Part shown: positions 21,660 through 32,442 of the stretch, piece after piece
Layout of the letters: each line of letters begins with the position of its first letter
Position numbering within the stretch: the first letter of the stretch is position 1
From: Moringa oleifera
Taxonomy: Eukaryota; Streptophyta; Magnoliopsida; Brassicales; Moringaceae
DNA: 64,000 nucleotides
NCBI GenBank assembly: GCA_021397835.1
Contig: JAJFZO010000191.1
Location: forward strand, 1,803,001-1,867,000
Direction: 5' to 3'
Notes under the pieces: model-generated
Database searches by the model: none
Seen by the model: the letters and a program-made list of their open reading frames with translations, nothing else
Told to the model about the DNA's origin: nothing
Program-made: the position numbers and the translations under genes

Positions 21660-24600
21660 GCTAATTCTGATTCGGTCAGGAAAAATCTTTCCTCTCCTAG
21701 CATTTTTTCTTTTTTTGGTGGATATGATATGATGATTTATTTCCAATTATTAGCAATTAAAGATGGTAAGGGATACAATTGGAGATACAAGTCACAGAAT
21801 TAATATGGTAAGTTGGACTGCCAAATTACATATTTTTTCAAATACAATGCATTTTTTTTATTAAAAAAAGAGCTTTTGAGTGAAGGAATTTAAGATATGG
21901 TAGATTTTGGTAAACATAAAAAAAAATAAAAATCAGAAGAACAAACGAAAGAAAGCATTAATTACCTGCAGATAAAAGAAGAATCAGCCTCTTCCCTAAT
22001 CCCTTACCTTCCAGAATTGGGTTCCAGATTTCAAAACTTGACTTCCGTAATTAATACACATATGGGTGAATTTTCTCGTAAACCTAAATTAAGTCTTAGT
22101 AGATATTCAAAACTTCTATACCATGTTATCACAATGTATCAAGATCTTTTGATTTGATCTTTGTATAGAATTTTTTAATAAAGGGTTATAAACATATTTT
22201 AGTAATTTATACTATTTATTTAAAATTTTGAATCATTAAATTTGTTAAATTGTTAGTTGTTATAATCTTATTAAAATGTCAATATAATTCAGATCAGTAG
22301 AGAATCTTAATCTTATCATAATTATAATTTTAAATATAAAATTTTAATTATAAAAATAAATCTTAATTTAGTACTATAGACATATTTACTGATGTGTTTA
22401 TTTTATAAATATCGCCATATATTTAGTTGAATCTATTTGAAAAATTTTAGCTCATTTTATATTTAATTAAGAAAAAAAAGAGTTCATATGTTGTCATCCA
22501 GGACGCTTTTATAAGATTTCAACACTGTTATATAACTTTTTGATGGGTATTTACATTCATTTTGATTATAAAACTGTACATTAATCAGATTAATATGATT
22601 ATTAATATATCTTGAATAATTGAAAATGGTAAGAAAATACACATAGAATTCTTAATTAATAGTTAATAAAATCAATCAATCTTCAAATTAACTGCAATTT
22701 CATTAATCTTAAAAAGAACATCTATATTGTTATTATTATTGTCAAGACAATATATTAACCCGAGCATTAATAATACTCGCAATTCATGTTACATTTTTTT
22801 TTTATAAGAGACACTTTACCCATCATCATATAATAAAAGATTCATTAGATGAGAAAAATCTATGTTTTGTTTACAATCTCAAATCGAGATTTATAAAAAA
22901 ATTATATTTATTTAAAATTTATGTTTTCGTTAAATTTTGAAAGTAAAATTTTTGTTAATATTAGTAGTTTTTTATATACATGTAATATACATATGACTTA
23001 ATTTTATTTTTACAAATTACCTTAATACCTTTTTAATTATTATTAAAATAAAAAATATTTTTCTTATTAGTCTATTTAAATATCTATATTTTAACATATT
23101 TTTACTATATTTGATGCCACGAATTTTTTTATTTTAATAATATTTTAAAAGATTATTTGAATAATTACATAAGTAAAAATTATTAATATTAATAAAAATT
23201 ATAAATAAAAATCTCACATTAAAAATTTAATAAAAATATAAATTTCTAATATATATATTTTTATAAATCTTAATTTAAAATTATGAATAAAATACATATT
23301 TTATTGATGTAATTAATCCTTAAAAATTCGAAAAAAAATCATAAAATTAAGGAATATCTATCTTAAGGATACTTGGTAACAACGGGCGAACAAAAAAGAG
23401 AGGCAATGGCACCAATGAAAATTGTGGTACCCATTTGTGTATTTTTTTTAATAAAGTTTTTCATGATTTAAAATATTGTGTTATCTCTAAGTTTTTTTGT
23501 CCTAATTTATAGAGGGATAACTATGATGTAATAGTATAGAAAGTTGATGCCCTCAGGCTTAGTTCTCAGAGTTTTTTCTGTTTGGTAGATGGGATTGATG
23601 AATTTTTTTGGGTATGATCAACTAAAAATGAAAATTGTTATGTATGTTTTTCATAAGGGCAATGAGTATAATGATGATAAGTTTATGATTATCATATAAA
23701 TGATGATGATTTTTGATTATTATAATTTTTAAGGATAAAAATTATTTAAAATTTAAAATTTTATTTTTTATTTAATAACATCATAATTTTTAAATGTGTT
23801 CAAACAAAATTTGATTTACTGATTTTATATAAATTAAATTTTTATTTAAAATAATTATAAAAATTAATGACATTTTTATTACTAAAATATATGTTTTTAA
23901 AAAATAACTTAAATAAATTATAAGCTTTATTATGATTTTATCTTTCAAATTAGAATAATTTTTTATTAATGAGTTTTTTATGAATTTTTAAAATGTTGAT
24001 AGTACAAACTTTTGCAAAAATTATTTTTAGTATCTTTAAATTTGAATTTTTGCATAAGATTCAACTTAATTTAAATTGAAAAATCAAAATTTATTTAAAA
24101 TATTTTAAAATTTATATTTTATTTAAAACATAAAATTCAAAATTTTTAATTATTTTTAGTTATTTTTTATAATGTGTGTTAACTATATATATTACATATG
24201 AATATGTACATATACAAATAATGGAATTAAACTTGCTAGCTAAATATGGACAATTGAATACACAGTTTTTTATAAAAAAAAATAGAAGAAGAAAGTGAGA
24301 GGGCACTTGAAAATCTAATTAATGTGATAAGATTTTTTTTAAAAAAGATATATTTATGAATAGGCATTATTACTATGCCTACTAAATTTCTTTTCAAACA
24401 ATATTTTACATATATTGCATAAGTGAATTGATCATTGTAACTGAAAATCGATTAAAAAAAAGAAAGACAAGCCTTATGATAATTTTGCATGTGTAATAAA
24501 ATTAAACATTGTCAAAGATAAGCTTTATGATTATTTAAAAAAAAGTAAAAAAAAAAATCAAAACTACATCAGTATCACCATAATAATAGTTTGAAATGCA

Positions 24601-24971
24601 ATGCTTGATAAGAAAAATTCTATATGTCATTAATGTTTAAATATAAATATAAATATAATATCTATTTGTAAGATTTACAAAAATTCAAAATTTTATTAAA
24701 TTTCAAAAAATAAAATTGTAAAGGAAGTTCAAGATCATCTTTTTGATTATATGCCATGCAGGCAAGGTCTATTTGAATAATTTCATCATATTTGAAATTT
24801 AAGATAAAACTAAGTGATAACATGATGAATATTGACATAAATCTATTCAAATTGACATGAAGAGATTTTAATCTAAGGTAAATCTTATCTTAGCCTTAAT
24901 AGCCTATATATATTCATTTGATTACTAATCTTTGTAGTTTTACAAATTGCGAAAAGAAAGAAGTAGGTCAT
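21660..24971. other. AT-rich spacer of array unit 1
   Basis: Extremely A/T-rich sequence with no credible gene. It aligns by eye, with many substitutions and indels, to 27020-30230 in unit 2 and 32540-35340 in unit 3. Shared phrases include caacactgttatataactttttgatgg and, nearer the NAC gene, aatggaattaaacttgctagc. The last few hundred bases are the NAC promoter. Confidence 0.6.
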
Positions 24972-26103
24972 ATGGAGAAACAACCAGTCACAGAGTCCAG
25001 GCAAGCCGAGGAGGATGAAGCTTATTGGAATTCTCTTCCTAAAGGCTATAGGTTCGAGCCTTATGATGAAGAGATCATTGTTAGTTACTTACAACCGAAG
25101 GTGGAAAATAAACCACTACCAAGAAATAGAATCAAAGAGGTAGAGCTGTACAAGTTTCACCCTAACATTCTCACATCAACTTATCCACCACAAAACGAAA
25201 ATGAATGGTACTTTTTTACACCAAGAGATAAAAAATATGCAAAAGGATCTCGTCCAGATCGAGCTACTGATGGTGGATATTGGAAGGCAACTGGGGCAGA
25301 CAAAGATATCAACTTTCAGGATAAGAAAGTTGGATATAAAAAAGTTTTAGTATTTTACGATGGCAAGCCTTCAGATGGTGAGAAAACCAGGTGGATTATG
25401 CATGAATACAGAGTGGTTGATCCTCCCATCAAGCAAACTGTTCGTAATGATAAACGGGTACTTTAATTTAATCTCAATTTTATTTATTTAATTTACTTAT
25501 TTATATTTGACTTATTATTAAATTGATAATATTTGTGTGTTTTTGTGTATGAATTTGTAGTTAGATGATTGGGTTTTATGTAGACTTTATTATAAGTTTG
25601 CAAAGTCTAAAGAAGGCTCAGAGTCAAATAATAAAACCAAATTGAAGAAGAAAGGCTCAAAGCAAAATAATGAAGTTCCATTGAAGAATAATGAAAAAGG
25701 GCCATCTTCGTCGCAGAATAATGGAAACTTTACCTTATTGCCCTCTAACCCAGGTTTAATGCCCGAAATCCACAACGAGACTCTAACTCAAATTGAGAGT
25801 TCTCAGTGTAGAGGCCAGATTGCTGCATCTATTGGATATGTGGCTGATGACATCCTCCTTGCTTCAAGTAACACCAATGCAGCAGTGGAGGAGAATCTTA
25901 AGGATGAGGATTTCGATCAAACACTAGCAAACCTATACTTCTCAACCTTGCCCATGCCTACCATGGATGATATATTGGATATCAACTTAGACTTCTCAAC
26001 CTTGCCCATGCCCACCATGGATGACATATCGGATACCAACTTAGACTTCTCCTTGCCCGTGCCTACCATGGATGAAATATTCCAAAGCTTAGATGATAAT
26101 TGA
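24972..26103 (+). CDS. NAC-domain transcription factor, array copy 1
   Basis: Exon 1 (24972-25457) and exon 2 (25561-26103) join in phase 0 to 342 residues. NAC subdomains A-E are present but diverged: LPKGYRFEPYDEEIIVSYLQ (A), IKEVELYKFHP (B), NEWYFFTPRDKKYAKGSRPD with GGYWKATGADKDI (C), [20 protein letters not shown] with WIMHEYRV (D), and, after the intron, LDDWVLCRLYYK (E). The single intron between D and E is at a common NAC position. The C-terminal region is Lys/Asn/Ser-rich and then acidic, with three copies of an 18-19 residue repeat (core PMPTMDDILDINLD) likely to be the activation region. The start is the first ATG after the unit's conserved upstream sequence; an upstream open stretch lacks an ATG. 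NAC factors bind CACG-type promoter sites as dimers. Target genes are unknown. Confidence 0.9.
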
Positions 26104-26547
26104 TAAGCTAGGAAGTTGAACATAGGTTCCCCAGAAACCTTAATTCTGGTTTCAATCGCTATGTATTCCATAGATTACAAGCAGGTTGTGTTTAGTATGT
26201 TATTGTTCATTAATTTACAGAGCCTTTGATCAATGTACAAGCAGCCATGTTCTTATTATTTACATATTTACTGCAAATCTGTTTCCAACATTCTATACAA
26301 AATATGCTTGTTTTTATATATAAAGCATTAATAGCTTCTACTTTACAGAAATTAATATAAAATGATTGCATTGGAATAAAATAATAATAAATTTTGTTTG
26401 CCATTAATCAATTGATAGCACATATTTTCTGAAAATGCTACTATCCGGCTTTATCTTATTTCAGTTCTTTATATAGAGGACTAATTTTGATTTGGTCAAG
26501 AAATTAATTCATCCCTCTCTTCACATGTTTTTTCCTTTATTTGGTAG

Positions 26548-26745
26548 TTTTTTACACTAAAAGATAAGAAGTATGCAAAAAGATATGAACACAGCGGGAT
26601 AGATAAACATATCAAATTTCAAAGTGAGAAAGTTAGATAGAAAAAAGTACTACTATTTTAAGATGGTAAGCCTCTAAATGGTGCAAAAATCGGGTGGATT
26701 ATGCTTGAGTACAAAGTGCTTGATCCACCCACCAAGGATACTGTT
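26548..26745 (+). pseudogene. NAC exon 1 relic in unit 2
   Basis: The stretch aligns with NAC exon 1 from the FFTPRDKKYAK region through [12 protein letters not shown]. It reads ttttttacactaaaagataagaagtatgc and continues to atgcttgagtacaaagtgcttgatcc, but has internal stops (for example gttagatag) and a deletion of the GGYWKATGADK segment. It has no start, and it lies next to a copy of another gene's promoter. Confidence 0.75.
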
Positions 26746-26821
26746 TTTCCCATCTGTTTGATAACCATTGATTCTCCACACAAATGTTATTGATATTGAC
26801 CCTTTCTGTCCTTTTACGTAA

Positions 26822-26926
26822 TCAAACAATTTTTTGTTTCTCGAGCTGCTTTATCCTCTTTAGTAGGCGATTCTGTAGAAAATGAAAGTCAAATTGAACA
26901 CTTAAATTGGCATTAGTCTTGGACAT
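26822..26926 (-). pseudogene. Collapsed copy of the small minus-strand gene (34 codons, unit 2)
   Basis: From ATG 26926 the frame encodes MSKTNANLSVQFDFHFLQN and passes straight into LLKRIKQLEKQK before a stop. Compared with the intact gene, everything between the LLQN codons of exon 1 and the LLERVKQ codons of exon 3 is missing, removing both introns and exon 2. Similar CTGCTG-GAG wording at the two breakpoints suggests a microhomology-mediated deletion. The frame stays open for 34 codons, so expression is not excluded. Confidence 0.65.
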
Positions 26927-28562
26927 ATTTTTTGAAAATGCTAGTATCTGGGTGAATATAAGATAGACAGAAGAGGAGAAATGTTAGAATTCTGGCTCTA
27001 TTTCATTTTATTTCATTTCATTGTATAGAGGACTAATTCTGATTTAGTCAGGAAATTAGTTCGTCCCTTTCTTCACATTTTTTTCTTTTTTTTTTGTAAG
27101 CATATGATATGATGATTTATTTCCAATTATGAACGACTAAAGATTGTGAAATGGGATACAATTGAAGATACAAGTCACATAAGTAATATGAAAAGTTGGA
27201 CTACCTTATTACATAATTTTTCCTAGATAGCTAAAGTTTTACTAAATATAATGAATCATAAAAATTAAAAAAAAAGAAGCTTTTGAGTGAAGGAATTTAA
27301 GACCTGGCATATTTTTTAGTAGATATAAAAAAAAAATCAAAGAACTAACAAAGTAAGTATTAATTACGTGTAGATAAAAGGAGAATCAACCCCTTCCATA
27401 ATCCCTTACTTCTAGAATTGGTTACAAATTTCAAAACTTGACTTTGTAATTAATATATATGTGAGTGAATTTTCTTGAAGACCTAAATTAAGTCTAGTAG
27501 ATATTCAAAACTTCTAAACCATGTTATCACAATGGATCAAGATCTTTTATTGATCTGATCTTTGTATTGAATTTTTTCATAAAGTTATACAGATATTTTA
27601 GTAATTTATAATGTCAATGAAAAATTTTGAATCATTAGATTTGTTAAATTGCTAGATGTTATAATCTTATTAAAAGGTCAGTACAGTTCAAATCAGTAGA
27701 GAATCCTAATCTTACCATAATTATAATTTGAAATATATACCTTTAATTATAAAAATAAATCTTAATTTAGTACTTTAGACATGTTTAACAGATGTATTTA
27801 TTTAATAAACGTTGCTATATGTTCAATCAATAAAACTAGCTGAATTTATATGAGAAATTTTAGCTCATTTCATATCGAATTAAGAAAAAAAAAGAGTTAA
27901 TATATTCTCATCCATGCATGTCAATATAATATTTCAACACTGTTATATAACTTTTTGATGGGTATTTACCTTCATTTTGATTATAAAACTGTAGATTAAT
28001 CCGATTAATATGATTATTAAGATATTTTAAATAATTGAAAATGGTAAGAACATGCATATAGAATTCTTAATTCATAATCAAAACAATAAATCTTAATTAA
28101 TTGCAATTTTTCATTAGTCTTAAAAAGAAACATCTATGTTGTTAATATTATTGTTAAAACAATATATTAATCCAAGCATTGATAATACTAGTAGTTCACA
28201 TGGCACATGACTCTATAGTTATATTAAATGCTTTTATAGCAGACACTTTACCCATCACCATATAATAAGCAGTTAATCACATGAGAAAAATCTATATTTT
28301 TTTATAGTCTCAAATTGAGATCTGTAAAAACAAAATTATATATATTTGATATTTATATTTTTATTTGATTCTCAACATAGGGCTATTTATAATTTTTATT
28401 GATATTAATATTTTGTACACACATGTAATGTAATATGTATGCGACTTTTATTTGTGTAATTATCATAATATCTTTTTCTATACTATCAACATAAATAAAA
28501 TAATTTTTATTTTATTTAAATATTTATATTTTAACATGTTTTTGTTAAGTTTGACGTAAAAA

Positions 28563-28587
28563 ATATATATATATATATATATATATT
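28563..28587. repeat. (AT)n microsatellite
   Basis: Perfect AT dinucleotide run in the unit 2 spacer; no long equivalent at the matching place in units 1 or 3. Confidence 0.9.
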
Positions 28588-30230
28588 TGTTTTAGTAGTG
28601 TTTTAAATGAGTATTTGGATAATTATACAAGTAATAATCGTATGCATATGATGTATGTAAGCAAAACTATTAATATTTATGAAAATTATAAACAGAAGTT
28701 TCACATCAAAAATCTAATAAAAAAGTAAATCTCTAATATATGTATTTTTTTTATAGATGTTAGTTTAAAATTATGAATAAAATACATATCTTATTGATAT
28801 AATTAATCTTATAATAATTTAATCTTTAAAAATTAAAAAATATCTACCTTACAGCACTTGATGCAAACACGTGAAAAATTGATACCCTCAAGCTTAGCCC
28901 TCATAATTTTTTCCGAGTTTAATGACAATTTTATGATCATCATGTAAATGATAATGATTTTTTATTATAATAAAAATTTTTCTTTTAATTTTTAAAGATA
29001 AAAATTATTTGAAATTTAGAATTTTATTTTTTATTTAATTAAATCATGATTTTCAAATGTGTTCAAACAAATTGATTTTATGTAAATTGAATTTTTATTT
29101 AAAATAATTAAAAAAATTAATGATATTTTTATTATTAAAACATATTTTTAAAAAATTTACTTAAATAAATTATATATTTTATTTTGATTTATCTTTTAAA
29201 TTTGAATAATTTTGATTAATGAGTTTTTTATGAATTTTTAAATTTTTGATAGTATACATTTTTTTAAAAAATATTTTAGTGTTTTTAATTTTGAATTTTT
29301 AAATAAGATTCAACTTAATTTAAATTGATAAATCAAAATTTGTTAAAAAAACTTTAACAGTTAGATTTTATTTTAAAAAGAGAATAAAATTCAAAATTTT
29401 TAATTACCTTTAATTATTTTTTAATAATATGTGTTAACTATATATATTACGTATGAATATGTACATATACAAGTAATGGAATTAAACTTGCTAGCTAAAT
29501 ATGGACAATTGACTACAGAGTTTTTTATGGAAAAAAAATAAAAGAAGAGAGTGAGAGGGCACTTGAAAATCTAATTAATGTGATAAGATTTTTTTTAAAA
29601 AAAGATATATTTATGGATAGGCATTATTATCATGCCTACTAAATTTCCTTTCAAAAAATATTTTACATATATTGCATTACGTGAATTCATCATCGTAACT
29701 GAAAATCGATAAAAGAAAAAAGGATAAGCTTTATCGATAATTTTGTGTGTGTAATAAAATTGAAAATTATCAAAGATAAGCTTTATGATTATGTAAAAAA
29801 TAGTAAAAAAAATTCAAAACTACATCATTATCACCATAATAACAATTTGAAATGCAATTCTTGATAAAAAAAAAAGTTCTATATGTTATTAATGTTTGAA
29901 TATAAATATAAATATAATATCTATTTGTAAGATTTAAAAAATTCAAAAATTTATTAAATTTCAAAAAATAAAATTATGAAGAAAGTTAAAGATCATTTTT
30001 TTTAATTATATACCATGCAAGCAAGGTTTATTTGAATAATTTTATCATATTTGAAATTTAAAATAAAATTAAGTGATAACGTGATGAATATTGAGATAAA
30101 TCTATTCAAATTGACATAAAGAGATTTTAATCTAAGGTAAATCTTATCTTCGCTTAATAACTTATATATATTCATTTGATTACCAGTGTTTATATTTTTT
30201 ACAAATTGTGAAAAGAAAAAGTTAGATCAT

Positions 30231-31425
30231 ATGGAGAAACAACTAGTCACAAAGTCCAGGCAAGCCGAGGAGGATGAAGCTTATTTGAATTCTCTTCCTA
30301 AAGGCTATAGGTTCGAGCCTTATGATGAAGAGATTATTGTTAGTTACTTACAACCGAAGGTGGAAAATAGACCACTACCAAGAAATAGAATCAAAGAGGT
30401 AGAGCTGTACAAGTTTCACCCTAACAGTCTCACATCAATTTATCCACCACAAAATGAAAATGAATGGTACTTTTTTACACCAAGAGATAGAAAATATGCA
30501 AAAGGATCTCGTCCAGATCGAGCTGCTGATGGTGGATATTGGAAGGCAACTGGCGCAGACAAAGATATCAACTTTCAAGATAAGAAAGTTGGATATAAAA
30601 AAGTTTTAGTATTTTACAATGGCAAGCCTTCAGATGGTGAGAAAACCAGGTGGATTATGCATGAATACAGAGTGGTTGATCCTCCCATCAAGCAAACTGT
30701 TCGCAATGATAAACGGGTACTTTAATTTAATCTCAATTTTATTTATTTAATTTACTTATTTATATTTGACTTATTATTAAATTGATAATATTGTTTATTG
30801 TGTGTTTTTGTGTATGAATTTGTAGTTAGATGATTGGGTTTTATGTAGACTCTATTATAAGTTTGCAAAGTCTAAAGAAGGCTCAGAGTCAAATAATAAA
30901 ATCAAATTGAAGAAGAAAGGCTCAAAACAAAATAATGAAGTTCCATTAAAGAATGACGAAGAAGGGCCATCTTTATCGCAGAATAAAGGAAACTTTGCCT
31001 TATTGCCCTCTAACCTAGGTTTAATACCCCAAATCCACAACGAGACTCTAACTCAAATTGAGAGTTCTCAGTGTAGAGGCCAGATTGCTGCATCTATTGG
31101 ATATGTGGATGATGATATGCTCCTTGCTTCAAGCAACACCAATGCAACAGTGGAGAAGAATCTTAAAGATGAGGATTTCGATCAAACACTAGCAAACCTA
31201 TACTTCTCAACCATGCCCATGCCTACCATGGATGATATATTAGATATCAACTTAGACTCCTCAACCTTGCCCATGCCCACCATGGATGACATTTCGGATA
31301 TCAACTTAGACTTTTCAATCGTGCCCGTGCCCACCATGGATGACATATCGGATATCAACTTAGACTTCTTAACCTTGCCTGTGCCCACCATGGATGAAAT
31401 ATTCCAAAGCTTAGATGATAATTGA
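30231..31425 (+). CDS. NAC-domain transcription factor, array copy 2
   Basis: Exons 30231-30716 and 30826-31425 join in phase 0 to 361 residues, with the same structure as copy 1. Exon 1 differs from copy 1 at 14 of 486 bases, 9 of them changing the residue, including Trp to Leu in EAYWNSLP and Asp to Asn in FYDGKPS. The core WKATGADKDI and LDDWVLCRLYYK motifs are intact. The acidic C-terminal region has four repeats (PMPTMDDILDINLD, PMPTMDDISDINLD, PVPTMDDISDINLD, PVPTMDEIFQSLDDN) against three in copy 1, which accounts for most of its extra length. The promoter is the unit's own upstream copy, so expression may resemble copy 1. Both copies look translatable. Confidence 0.9.
31198..31422 (+). 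repeat. In-frame minisatellite in the NAC C-terminus
   Basis: Four units of 54-57 bases encode F-S-T-L-P-M-P-T-M-D-D-I-x-D-I-N-L-D type repeats. The equivalent regions of copy 1 (about 25936-26100) and copy 3 (about 36310-36470) have three units each. Every unit keeps the reading frame in copies 1 and 2. Confidence 0.85.
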
Positions 31426-32061
31426 TAATTTTATCTAAAATTAAAACTGATAATCTAAAGTTTAAATTCATAATTTTAGATGCGTTTGGATTTTGAATTT
31501 TGTATTAGTTTACTGATAATTATATCTGTCATATTAGTTATAAGTTTGATTTATACTTATTTACAACTTCTTTCAGTAGGTAGCTTATTTTGGGTTATTA
31601 GATAAGCTTTAGTTTGTTGATTTAGATAAGCTAGGAAGTTGAATATAGGCTCCCCAGAAATCTTAATTTTGGTTTCAATCACTATGTATTCCATAGATTA
31701 CAAACAGGTTGTGTTTAGTATGTTATTGTTCATTAATTTACAGAACCTTTGATCGATGTACAAGCAGCCATGTTCTTATTATTTACAAATTTACTACAAA
31801 TCTATTTCCAACATTCTGTATAGGATATGCTTGTTTTTATATATAAAGCATTAATAGCTTCCCATTCACAGAAATTAATATAAAAGGATTGCATTGGAAT
31901 AAAAAAACAATAATTTTTTTTTGCCATTAATCAATTAATTGCACATATTTTCTGAAAATTCTATTATCAAGCTTCATCTTATTTCAGTTTTTTATATAGA
32001 GGGCTAATTTTGATTTGGTCATAAAATTAGTTCATCCATCTCTTCACATTTTTTCCTTTTT

Positions 32062-32262
32062 TCCATAGCTTTTTCCACAAAGAGATAAGAAGTATGCAAA
32101 AAGATATGAACACAGAGGGGTAGATAAACATATCAAATAGTAAGAAAGTTAGATATAAAAAAGTACTACTATTTTAAGATGGCAAGTCCCTAGATGGTGG
32201 GAAAATCGGGTGGATTATGCGTGAGTACAAAGTGGTTGATCCACCCACCAAGAAAACTGCTT
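32062..32262 (+). pseudogene. NAC exon 1 relic in unit 3
   Basis: Same fragment as the unit 2 relic, from the FFTPRDKKYAK-like codons to the WIM(R/H)EYKVVDPP-like codons. It has its own stop codons and a further short deletion. The shared position shows that the relic predates the duplication of units 2 and 3. Confidence 0.72.
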
Positions 32263-32344
32263 TTCCCATTTGTTTGATAACCACTGACTCTCCACACAAA
32301 TGTTATTGATATTGACCCTTTCTGTCTTTTTATGTAATCAAACA

Positions 32345-32442
32345 ATTATTTGTTTTTTGAGCTATTTTATCCTCTCTAGTAAGTGATTCTGTAGAAGATA
32401 CAAGTCAAATTGAACACTTAAATTGACATTAATTTAGACCTA
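32345..32442 (-). pseudogene. Dead copy of the small minus-strand gene (unit 3)
   Basis: It has the same internal deletion as the unit 2 copy. The start codon region is altered (ATGTCCAAG replaced by aggtctaaatt) and the KQLEK codons are interrupted (aaatagctc), so no product is expected. Confidence 0.65.

Larger units (their letters stand above)
20632..26130 (+). repeat. Tandem array unit 1 (about 5.5 kb)
   Basis: The unit begins at the last codons of the Ole e 1-like gene (cccagaaacctta) and ends just after NAC copy 1. Homologous landmarks recur in units 2 and 3: the 3' flank with gtttagtatgttatt, ttcattaatttacag and tttgatcgatg; the minus-strand small gene with its TATA box; a long AT-rich spacer; and the NAC gene. 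This unit holds the only intact minus-strand gene, lacks the NAC relic found in units 2 and 3, and lacks about 190 bases present after NAC copy 2. Confidence 0.88.
26131..31652 (+). repeat. Tandem array unit 2 (about 5.5 kb)
   Basis: The unit begins with ccagaaaccttaattctggtttcaatc-like sequence copied from the Ole e 1-like 3' end and runs through NAC copy 2. Relative to unit 1 it has an extra block (about 26405-26745) made of a second copy of the small gene's promoter plus a NAC exon relic. It also has an internal deletion in the minus-strand gene and about 190 extra bases after NAC copy 2 (31430-31620). Confidence 0.85.

Noticed and set aside
24918..24971. Extended N-terminus of NAC copy 1 (and the equivalents at 30186 and 35287)
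   Set aside because: These open stretches begin with non-ATG codons. The first ATG common to all copies is at the MEKQ codons.
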